From positions 1 through 7,917 of the forward strand of contig JASBTC010000434.1 of assembly GCA_030148625.1 (NCBI GenBank): a DNA stretch of 7,917 nt, read 5' to 3'. Positions 1 to 7,917 of this stretch are shown piece by piece (position 1 is the stretch's first letter; every line of letters starts with the position of its first letter). Source of the stretch: Sphingobium sp. GTDB taxonomy: Bacteria > Pseudomonadota > Alphaproteobacteria > Sphingomonadales > Sphingomonadaceae. A program made the position numbers and the translations under genes. The notes beneath the pieces are model-generated. The model had not been told where the DNA came from. It saw nothing but the letters and a program-made list of their open reading frames with translations, and made no database searches.

Positions 1-1
1 C

Positions 2-484
2 ATCTTCTGCACCGCGACGGGCAATGCCGATGTGATCACCGCCGATCACATGAAGGGCATGAAGAACATGGCGATCGTCTGCAACATCGGCCATTTCGAC
101 AGCGAGATCCAGATCTCGGCGCTGTCCAACTATAAGTGGACCGAAGTGAAGCCGCAGGTCGACCTGGTCGAGTTCCCCGACGGCAAGCAGATCATCATCC
201 TGTCCAAGGGGCGCCTGGTGAACCTGGGCAACGCCACCGGCCACCCCAGCTTCGTGATGTCGTCGAGCTTCACCAACCAGGTGCTCGCCCAGATCGAGCT
301 GTGGAGCAACGCGAACGCGTATCAGAACGAAGTCTATGTCCTGCCCAAGCATCTCGACGAAAAGGTGGCGATGCTTCATCTGGAGAAGCTGGGCGTGAAG
401 CTGACCACGCTGACCAAGAAGCAGGCCGACTATATCGGCGTGCCGGTCGAAGGGCCGTTCAAGCCGGATCACTACCGCTATTGA
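2..484 (+). CDS. ahcY: S-adenosylhomocysteine hydrolase, C-terminal part (5' end outside window)
   Basis: This is the last 160 residues of adenosylhomocysteinase, the cytoplasmic NAD-dependent enzyme that splits S-adenosylhomocysteine into adenosine and homocysteine in the activated-methyl cycle. The reading frame is open from base 2 and ends at TGA 482-484. Visible family signatures are IFCTATGN at the left edge (NAD-binding domain), CNIGHFD with its His at 92-94, and NATGHPSF with its His at 242-244. These two His correspond to active-site histidines of characterised AHCY enzymes. The C-terminal tail ends KPDHYRY, whose Lys and Tyr reach the NAD of the neighbouring subunit in known structures. 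Full-length family members are roughly 430-470 residues, so about two thirds lie upstream of the window. The visible part shows no damage. A strong terminator follows, so the gene is probably not cotranscribed with the genes to its right. Confidence 0.97.
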   Translation: MFCTATGNADVITADHMKGMKNMAIVCNIGHFDSEIQISALSNYKWTEVKPQVDLVEFPDGKQIIILSKGRLVNLGNATGHPSFVMSSSFTNQVLAQIELWSNANAYQNEVYVLPKHLDEKVAMLHLEKLGVKLTTLTKKQADYIGVPVEGPFKPDHYRY

Positions 485-492
485 TGGCAATA

Positions 493-508
493 CCGCCGCT
501 CGCGGCGG
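493..508 (+). repeat. Short GC hairpin after ahcY
   Basis: CCGCCG (493-498) and CGGCGG (503-508) form a perfect stem with a CTCG loop, nine bases after the ahcY stop. There is no T tract, so it is unlikely to terminate alone. It could stabilise the mRNA 3' end or slow polymerase before the larger terminator hairpin. The structure is plain in the sequence; the role is inferred. Confidence 0.5.
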
Positions 509-521
509 GACCTATTGCGCT

Positions 522-570
522 GCAACAAAATGCCCGGCACGGCTTTCGTTGTGTCGGGCATTTTTGTTGC
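522..570 (+). terminator. Intrinsic terminator of ahcY
   Basis: A long inverted repeat has a left arm at 522-540 and a right arm at 551-570 around a ten-base loop (541-550). The core TGCCCGGCAC pairs with GTGTCGGGCA, with one G-T pair. An A-rich left flank pairs with a T-rich right flank that contains a five-T run at 561-565, with one bulged base. A GC core followed by T residues is the classic rho-independent layout. Because the flanks are A-rich on one side and T-rich on the other, the element could also work on the minus strand, although no minus-strand gene is seen here. Confidence 0.9.
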
Positions 571-603
571 AATTGAGCAACATGATTTCCGCAATTGTGC
601 GAC
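569..603 (+). promoter_or_regulatory. Paired 13-base direct repeat, candidate operator for the receptor gene
   Basis: GCAATTGAGCAAC (569-581) and GCAATTGTGCGAC (591-603) match at 11 of 13 positions and start 22 bases apart, about two helical turns. Each copy lies within a small dyad: TGTTGC (565-570) with GCAACA (577-582), and CGCA (590-593) with TGCG (598-601). Two similar dyads on one DNA face, 73-107 bases before the receptor start, are what a dimeric regulator site would look like. No regulator is encoded in the window, and the first copy overlaps the terminator's right arm. I could not place a convincing -35/-10 pair in this gap. Confidence 0.35.
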
Positions 604-651
604 CGGATCATTTTGTTGTTGGCGACGGCTTTTGGAGGATTAGTCTTTTCC

Positions 652-670
652 TATCCTACTGGGAAGGATA
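652..670 (+). promoter_or_regulatory. Hairpin covering the receptor ribosome binding site
   Basis: TATCCT (652-657) is perfectly complementary to AGGATA (665-670) across a seven-base loop. The right arm contains most of the Shine-Dalgarno sequence of the receptor gene. A second AGGAT at 636-640 could instead pair with ATCCT (653-657), which would free the binding site. These exclusive pairings could make a small translational switch. The stems are only five or six pairs, so chance occurrence is a real possibility. Confidence 0.3.
663..668 (+). promoter_or_regulatory. Ribosome binding site of the TonB-dependent receptor
   Basis: GAAGGA ends seven bases before ATG 676 and fixes that start. The frame is also open upstream to a TTG at 595, but that start has no comparable purine tract, and using it would place 27 extra residues in front of a clean signal peptide. 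A further GGAGGA at 634-639 looks like a strong binding site but has no start codon at a usable distance. Confidence 0.75.
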
Positions 671-675
671 ACCAT

Positions 676-3600
676 ATGCTAAGCATTCATCAGCTTTCGC
701 TGACTGCATCCGCTATTGCAATTGCACTCGTCGCTCAGCCGGTCCTCGCACAAGACTCGGCTCAGACACTTCCACAGACCGATCAAGAAGAAGCGAGCGG
801 CGACAACGTCATCATCGTCACCGGTTCCCGTATCCGCCGCCCCAATTTCGACACCCCGTCGCCCGTGGCCGTCGTCACGCGCGATGAGCGGATTCTGGCC
901 GGATCGACGTCCACGGCGGACGCGATCCAGGGCTCGACCGTCACGTCGGGCACGTCGCAGATCAACGGTTCCTTCCTCGGTTTCGTTTCCGAAGGCGGCC
1001 CGGCGGCCAACACGATCGGCCTTCGAGGCCTCAGTTCCTCACGGACATTGGTCCTGCTGAACGGCCGCCGGCTTGCACCGGCAGGCGCAGGGCCACAACT
1101 CGTGTCCGCCGATCTGAACGTGCTGCCCAGCACGATCGTCGATCGAGTCGAAATATTGAAGGAAGGCGCTTCGGCGGTCTATGGTTCCGACGCCATCGCC
1201 GGTGTCGTGAACATCATCACCGATGCCAGGTTCGACGGTCTCTCGCTTGACGCCTTCACCAACCAGCCGATCCAGCATGGCGGCGGCGGCCGAAACTATC
1301 GTTTGTCGGCGACGGCCGGCAAGGTCTTCGATCGTGGCCATATCACCGCGGCATTCGAATATCGCGAAACGACCGGCCTGCGTGTCGGCGACCGCAAGGC
1401 ATTCGCATGCCCGCGCGATCTCTATTTCAATCCGACGACGGGCGCGGAGGTCGGACAGAAGGATCCGGCGACCGGACAGCTTCAATGCTTCCCCTATACG
1501 ACCGGTGGCGGCACCGGCATCGCCAGCGGCTATGGCATCGCGCAGAGCTTCACCGTGCCCGCCAGTCGCCTCACCTATCGGAACGGCAACATCAACACGA
1601 TCGCCGCCGTGAATGGCATCGATCGTGTCGGTCCGAGCCCGACTCAGTTGCGAGATCATCTCCTGTCGCCGATCCGGACCTATACCGGCTATCTGAATGC
1701 TGCTCACGAACTGGGTATGCTCGGTGACGCCGAGATCTACGGTGAGGCGCTGTTCACCCGCCGCGAATCCTATCAGGACAACACCTATCAGTTGAACCTC
1801 AGCGGCGGCGGTCTTTCGGACGACAACCAGATCTACGGCGGCAGCTATTACGGCACGCCGATCTCGGTCTATGGCTATCCGACCAGTCCGTTCTTCCCCA
1901 ATTCGCTGGCGGCCGCGGGCTACAACATCTTCACGCCATTCATTGTCCCCACCCGGACGACGCGCAGTTCCCAGCGGGTCGACTTTGCCCGCGGCAATGT
2001 CGGCATCAAGGGCAATACGGGATTGGGGGATTGGCGCTATGACGCGAACTTCCAATATTCGTACACCCGCGCACGTTACAGCGTGCAGCAGATCGACGTG
2101 ACGCGGCTGAACAACGTGCTTCAGACCGTCATCGCGCCGGCCGGCACGCCGGCGAACCTGATCACGATCGCGGAGCCGGGCCAGGCCGGCGCCGGCAATG
2201 CCTATACATGCGCGTCGAACGTCAGGAACGGGGCGATCATCGCCGGTGCGAGCTGCGTGCCGCTCAACCTCTACAGCCCCTCGATCCTGCTCAACGGCCA
2301 GATTCCGGACAATGTGTTCGATTATCTGTGGACCCACCATGTCGGCCATACGACGTTCAGGCAGAAGACATTCTCGCTGAACTTCGATGGCACCCTGTTC
2401 GAGCTTCCGGCCGGCAAGGTCGGTGCGGCGATCGGCTATGAGCATCGTACCGACTTCATCAACGATCGCCCGTCTCCTGCCGCGCTGGCCGGTACGCTGT
2501 ACAATTACAGCTCGGCGGGCAACACGCGCGGTAGCGACGTCGTCGATGAGGTATATGGCGAGCTCAATATCCCGCTGCTCAAGGACAAGCCCTTCTTCTA
2601 TCGTCTGGAGCTGGCGGCGTCGGGCCGTTATACCCACTACCGGTCGTACGGCGCGGAAACCACCTACCGCTTCAATGCGAACTGGGCGCCGATCGAAGAG
2701 ATCCGGTTCCGCGGCAGCTATGGCACGTCATTCCGTGCGCCCAATCTCTACGAGCAGTTTGTTGCCGATCAGACGGGTTTTTACGGCGGCAACGTCGATC
2801 CGTGCAGCGGCTTCGGCGCACTCGCTACGTCGTCCACGGTCTACAAGAATTGCCTGGCGGTGCTGACGCCCATTCTGGGCGCCAATGCGGTGAATTTCAT
2901 CGCGACGTCCGGCCCGACGGTCACGACCAAGGGGGGCGCGGGTCTGCTGAAGGCAGAGCGTTCGCGCTCCTGGGGCGGTGGTGTGGTGCTGACCGCGCCG
3001 CGCACCGTCGCGGATCTCCAGCTTGCGGTCGATTATTTCGACGTGCTGGTGAGGGACGAAGTGACCGTGCTCAACAACCTCGTCCTGAACCGCTGCTATG
3101 AAGCCGACGATTTCGGGCCGAACAACCCCTATTGCGCGTTGATCAGCGCGCGCTTGCCCGCAAGCGATCCGCAGCGTGGCAATCTGGACGCGTTCGACAA
3201 CCCGTATCTGAACGTGGCGCAGCAACGTGTGCGTGGCATCGATTTCGATCTGCGCTATGCGACCGATGCGTTTGGCGGCAAGTTCGTCGCGCACGCCCAG
3301 GCGACACGGATGATCAGGCAGATCTTCCAGCTGTTCGCCACCGACGATCCGGTGGACTATAACGGTACGCTCGGGGTTCAGGGGGCGGGTGCGGGGCCGA
3401 AATGGGTCGCTTCGCTCGATCTTCGCTACACATTGCCGTCTGACAAGGTGATCCTGCGTTACGGCGTGGATTATGTCGGACCGCAGGATTCGAGCGATGA
3501 CGAACTGGCGGTGGCTCCGTTCCTGGGCCCGGTCGCGACCGATCTCCGCGCCGAAGCCTATTGGGAGCACAGCATTTCCGTCCAGTTCCGTTGGAAGGAT

Positions 3601-3771
3601 ATCGGCCAGGTGACCTTGGGCGTGACCAACCTGTTCAACACCAAGCCGCCGCGGATCAGCTCCTATCCGACATCGGCGGGGCAGTTCACGCGCATCGGCA
3701 ATTATTTCAACTCCAGCAATTACGATATTCTGGGACGGCAATTGTATATGAACGTCACCCGTACATTCTGA
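676..3771 (+). CDS. TonB-dependent outer-membrane receptor, large (1031 aa)
   Basis: This is an outer-membrane beta-barrel with an N-terminal plug that imports a ligand using TonB-ExbBD energy. Residues 1-25 form a signal peptide with likely cleavage after VLA. A TonB-box-like segment, NVIIVTGSRI, lies at 44-53. The plug follows, with the family signatures GLRGLSSSRTLVLLNGRRL and RVEILKEGASAVYGSDAIAGVVNIIT (the latter near 157-182). The rest is alternating barrel-strand sequence, including a FRAPNLYEQF segment and a C-terminal VTNLFNTKPP strand region. The chain ends in Phe (VTRTF), the usual outer-membrane assembly signal. It has eight cysteines in four close pairs (245/271, 512/527, 710/726, 807/820), probably loop disulfides. 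At 1031 residues it is longer than siderophore receptors and resembles the nutrient-type receptors abundant in sphingomonads. The ligand cannot be read. No ECF sigma or anti-sigma gene is nearby, and there is no N-terminal signalling extension. Confidence 0.96.
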   Translation: MLSIHQLSLTASAIAIALVAQPVLAQDSAQTLPQTDQEEASGDNVIIVTGSRIRRPNFDTPSPVAVVTRDERILAGSTSTADAIQGSTVTSGTSQINGSFLGFVSEGGPAANTIGLRGLSSSRTLVLLNGRRLAPAGAGPQLVSADLNVLPSTIVDRVEILKEGASAVYGSDAIAGVVNIITDARFDGLSLDAFTNQPIQHGGGGRNYRLSATAGKVFDRGHITAAFEYRETTGLRVGDRKAFACPRDLYFNPTTGAEVGQKDPATGQLQCFPYTTGGGTGIASGYGIAQSFTVPASRLTYRNGNINTIAAVNGIDRVGPSPTQLRDHLLSPIRTYTGYLNAAHELGMLGDAEIYGEALFTRRESYQDNTYQLNLSGGGLSDDNQIYGGSYYGTPISVYGYPTSPFFPNSLAAAGYNIFTPFIVPTRTTRSSQRVDFARGNVGIKGNTGLGDWRYDANFQYSYTRARYSVQQIDVTRLNNVLQTVIAPAGTPANLITIAEPGQAGAGNAYTCASNVRNGAIIAGASCVPLNLYSPSILLNGQIPDNVFDYLWTHHVGHTTFRQKTFSLNFDGTLFELPAGKVGAAIGYEHRTDFINDRPSPAALAGTLYNYSSAGNTRGSDVVDEVYGELNIPLLKDKPFFYRLELAASGRYTHYRSYGAETTYRFNANWAPIEEIRFRGSYGTSFRAPNLYEQFVADQTGFYGGNVDPCSGFGALATSSTVYKNCLAVLTPILGANAVNFIATSGPTVTTKGGAGLLKAERSRSWGGGVVLTAPRTVADLQLAVDYFDVLVRDEVTVLNNLVLNRCYEADDFGPNNPYCALISARLPASDPQRGNLDAFDNPYLNVAQQRVRGIDFDLRYATDAFGGKFVAHAQATRMIRQIFQLFATDDPVDYNGTLGVQGAGAGPKWVASLDLRYTLPSDKVILRYGVDYVGPQDSSDDELAVAPFLGPVATDLRAEAYWEHSISVQFRWKDIGQVTLGVTNLFNTKPPRISSYPTSAGQFTRIGNYFNSSNYDILGRQLYMNVTRTF

Positions 3772-3796
3772 TCGGGTCTTCGATCCGATACTTGCT

Positions 3797-3824
3797 CGGG
3801 CGGCGCCGATGCGCCGCCCGTCTT
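3797..3824 (+). terminator. Perfect GC hairpin after the receptor gene, probable leaky terminator
   Basis: CGGGCGGCGC (3797-3806) and GCGCCGCCCG (3811-3820) make a perfect 10-bp stem with a CGAT tetraloop, followed by TCTT. It starts 25 bases after the receptor stop and ends 58 bases before the sulfotransferase start. The stem is strong but the T tract is poor. It may terminate partially, or act as a 3' stabiliser that lets receptor mRNA outnumber downstream mRNA. Confidence 0.6.
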
Positions 3825-3870
3825 GTATGGAAACGATCAGGCTCTAGGATCGCCAGAGCTGTTCAATGGC

Positions 3871-3878
3871 ACGGAGAG
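3871..3878 (+). promoter_or_regulatory. Ribosome binding site of the TPR-sulfotransferase
   Basis: ACGGAGAG lies four bases before GTG 3883. It supports the GTG over the earlier in-frame TTG at 3823, which sits directly against the terminator-like hairpin and has no purine tract before it. There is no in-frame ATG near the 5' end. A second GTG at 3892 is possible but is spaced less well. Confidence 0.55.
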
Positions 3879-3882
3879 TGAT

Positions 3883-5688
3883 GTGGCGGGTGTGCGGGGG
3901 CAAGCCGCTGTCGATGTCGATCTGGTTCTGAGAGACATTGTCGCGTCGATCGATCGCAATCCCGGTCAGGCGTCCGCGCGTATCCGTGCGCTGATCCGCG
4001 ACTATCCCGATCTGGCCGTCGCGCATCGCGTGCTTGCCGCAGCGCTGCGGCGGCTTGGCAATGTGCGTGAGGCCGAGAGCGCGGAGCTCAAGGCGATCGC
4101 GATCGGGTTGCGCCATCCCGCGGTCGCCGCGGCCGAGCGTGCGATCGCCGACGCGCGGCTGGAAGAAGCCGAACAGTTGATCCGGCCCTATCTGCGCGAA
4201 AATCCGGAGGATGCCGGCGGTGCGCTGATCCTGGGGACCATCGCCGAAAAATGCGGTGCGACGAAAGAGGCCGAAAATCTGTACCGGCGTGCCTTCGCGC
4301 TGGCGCCTGCTTATCTCGAAGCCCGCATCGCGCTGTTCAAGCTGCTCAATCAGACCGGCCGTCAGGACGAAGCCATGGCCGTGCTGGACGATGTGCTCGA
4401 TCGCGATCCGAACCATCTCCCGGCCTTGTCGCTGAAGGGCAATCTGCTGCTCCAGTCGCGCCGGATGGACGAAGCGCAAACCGTCTATCGCCGGCTGGTC
4501 CGCGCACATCCGGACGATGGCCGGGGCTGGATGGGGCATGCCTTCGTCCTGAAGACGATCGGCCGGCTCGATGAGGCGATCGCCGCCTATCGCGAGGCGG
4601 TCCGGCTGGAGCCGCAGCGCGGCAATGCCTGGTTCGGGCTGGCGAACCTGAAGACGGTGAAGTTCGATCGCGACGATATCGATCGGATGAAGGGTGCGCT
4701 CGATCACGATGATCAGGACGATGACGATCTGCTTCACCTGCATTTCGCGCTGGGCAAGGCGCTTCACGATCATGGCGATTTCGACGAGGCATTCGCGCAT
4801 TATGCGCGGGGCAGTGCGCTGCGCCGTGAAAAGACGCCCTATGATCCCGAAATATTGCACGCCAATGTGCTGAAGGCGGAGGCGGTCTTTACCCCCGAAT
4901 TCTTCGCGGCGCGGACGGATGCCGGTTTTCCGGCGCGCGATCCGATCTTCATCGTCAGCCTGCCGCGATCGGGATCGACGCTGGTCGAACAGATATTGGC
5001 CAGCCATCCGGCGATCGAGGGCACCGAGGAATTGTTCGATCTGGAACGGATCGCGCGCGAACTGGCGCCCAAGGAGCCGGCGGGCGGCTATCTGGACAGC
5101 ATCGCCGACCTTTCGCGCGCCGCACTCCATGAGCGCGGCAGGCACTATATCGAAGCGACGCAGCGTCATCGTCAGACCGATCGGGCGCTCTTTACCGACA
5201 AGATGCCCAGCAACTGGGTGTTCACCGGGCTGATCCATAGCATCCTGCCCAATGCGAAGATCGTCGATGTTCGTCGTGATCCGCTGGGCTGCGGCTTCGC
5301 CAATTTCTCGCAGCATTATAATTGGGGGATCAACTTCTCCTACGATCTGACCGATATCGGCCGCTATTATGCCGATTATGTCCGCATGATGGATCATTTC
5401 GATCGAGTGCTGCCCGGCAGGATCCACCGGGTGATGTACGAGGATCTGGTCGACGATCTCGAAACCGAAGTCCGGCGGTTGCTCGACTATCTCGAGCTTC
5501 CGTTCGATGAAGCCTGTTTGCGCTTCTTCGAGAATAAGCGGGCGGTTCATACGCCCAGTTCGGAACAGGTGCGCAGGCCAATCAACACCGAAGGCCTTCA
5601 CACCTGGCGCAATTATGAAAAATGGCTAGGTCCGCTGAAGGATGCATTGGGGCCGGCATTGCACGGATACCGGTCTCCGGCCTCTTAG
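3883..5688 (+). CDS. TPR-repeat sulfotransferase (TPST-like, PAPS-dependent)
   Basis: This 601-residue protein has about seven tetratricopeptide repeats (roughly residues 10-247), then a linker with an Asp-rich patch (274-282), then a sulfotransferase domain (about 350-590). The domain resembles the Sulfotransfer_3/tyrosylprotein-sulfotransferase group, which moves sulfate from PAPS to an acceptor. The 5'-phosphosulfate loop is LPRSGST (360-366). GTEEL (E382/E383) is placed like the catalytic Glu of tyrosylprotein sulfotransferases. The 3'-phosphate region is VRRDP (463-467), but the Ser usually eight residues after the Arg is Ala473. YEDLV (519-523) and QVRRPI (562-567) are further family segments. 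There is no signal peptide or membrane helix, so it is probably cytoplasmic. The TPR half probably binds a protein or peptide partner. The acceptor is unknown; a small-molecule or polysaccharide acceptor is also possible. The GTG start is inferred from the ribosome binding site. Confidence 0.92.
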   Translation: MAGVRGQAAVDVDLVLRDIVASIDRNPGQASARIRALIRDYPDLAVAHRVLAAALRRLGNVREAESAELKAIAIGLRHPAVAAAERAIADARLEEAEQLIRPYLRENPEDAGGALILGTIAEKCGATKEAENLYRRAFALAPAYLEARIALFKLLNQTGRQDEAMAVLDDVLDRDPNHLPALSLKGNLLLQSRRMDEAQTVYRRLVRAHPDDGRGWMGHAFVLKTIGRLDEAIAAYREAVRLEPQRGNAWFGLANLKTVKFDRDDIDRMKGALDHDDQDDDDLLHLHFALGKALHDHGDFDEAFAHYARGSALRREKTPYDPEILHANVLKAEAVFTPEFFAARTDAGFPARDPIFIVSLPRSGSTLVEQILASHPAIEGTEELFDLERIARELAPKEPAGGYLDSIADLSRAALHERGRHYIEATQRHRQTDRALFTDKMPSNWVFTGLIHSILPNAKIVDVRRDPLGCGFANFSQHYNWGINFSYDLTDIGRYYADYVRMMDHFDRVLPGRIHRVMYEDLVDDLETEVRRLLDYLELPFDEACLRFFENKRAVHTPSSEQVRRPINTEGLHTWRNYEKWLGPLKDALGPALHGYRSPAS

Positions 5689-5720
5689 ACTTTGATCACC
5701 AGTCTTTCCCAAACCTCCCT

Positions 5721-5724
5721 AGGA
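5721..5724 (+). promoter_or_regulatory. Ribosome binding site of the amidohydrolase gene
   Basis: AGGA lies eight bases before ATG 5733 and favours that start. An in-frame ATG at 5724 overlaps the motif itself and would have no properly spaced binding site of its own. The choice changes the protein by only three residues before the signal peptide. Confidence 0.5.
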
Positions 5725-5732
5725 TGAAATCC

Positions 5733-7917
<2,185 letters not shown>

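Noticed and set aside
595..675. Upstream TTG start adding 27 residues to the TonB-dependent receptor
   Set aside because: It has no good ribosome binding site, would bury the signal peptide behind a 27-residue extension, and overlaps the candidate operator. ATG 676 with GAAGGA in front fits far better.
1039..2637. Long minus-strand open frame opposite the receptor (532 codons)
   Set aside because: The translation is Arg/Ala/Asp-rich with no recognisable motif, and it mirrors the codon pattern of a clear gene on the other strand. It is a GC-rich antisense shadow.
3823..3882. TTG start for the TPR-sulfotransferase, adding 20 residues
   Set aside because: The codon abuts the terminator-like hairpin, lacks a ribosome binding site, and the extra residues do not resemble a TPR helix or a signal peptide. 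GTG 3883 is preferred, although this is not proven.
4702..4728. Asp-rich patch in the sulfotransferase as a calcium-binding motif
   Set aside because: It does not match the spacing of an EF-hand or other calcium loop. It reads as a charged linker between the TPR and sulfotransferase parts.
3844..5601. Minus-strand open frame of 585 codons opposite the sulfotransferase
   Set aside because: It is impressive in length but has no domain signature, and the plus strand carries unmistakable TPR and PAPS-binding motifs. Codon-position GC bias explains it.
5687..5705. AGACT/AGTCT inverted repeat between the sulfotransferase and amidohydrolase genes, as a terminator
   Set aside because: The stem has only five pairs with a nine-base loop and no T run, so it is too weak to call.

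Overview
This is about 7.9 kb of GC-rich DNA with every convincing gene on the plus strand. The AhcY sequence, the codon choices, a very large TonB-dependent receptor and a TPR-sulfotransferase together suggest an alphaproteobacterium of the sphingomonad group (Sphingomonas, Sphingobium, Novosphingobium or a relative). That assignment comes from recognising family style, not from a search.

Layout. Positions 2-484 hold the C-terminal third of S-adenosylhomocysteine hydrolase (ahcY), a housekeeping gene closed by a strong intrinsic terminator (522-570). A 191-base AT-richer gap follows (485-675). It carries two copies of a 13-base dyad-like element 22 bases apart, and a short hairpin that covers the ribosome binding site of the next gene. 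Positions 676-3771 encode a 1031-residue TonB-dependent outer-membrane receptor. A perfect 10-bp GC hairpin with only a weak T tract (3797-3820) sits before a 601-residue TPR-plus-sulfotransferase protein (3883-5688). After 44 bases an exported protein begins at 5733. It has a long TolB/PD40-type beta-propeller followed by the start of an amidohydrolase domain. It runs off the window at 7917, just where the family's metal-binding HxH motif should begin.

How the genes may work together. The last three genes look like an accessory uptake-and-processing cassette: an outer-membrane importer for an unknown ligand, a cytoplasmic PAPS-dependent sulfotransferase with a protein-binding TPR front end, and a periplasmic propeller-amidohydrolase that could hydrolyse a peptide- or amide-like substrate. 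Co-direction and tight spacing support a functional link, but no substrate can be read from the sequence. The ahcY gene is almost certainly an unrelated neighbour.

The points most worth a second look are the three-gene cassette, the loss of the usual 3'-phosphate-binding Ser in the sulfotransferase, the four cysteine pairs in the receptor, and the untranslated leader in front of the receptor. I found no RNA gene, CRISPR array, insertion sequence or integrase.
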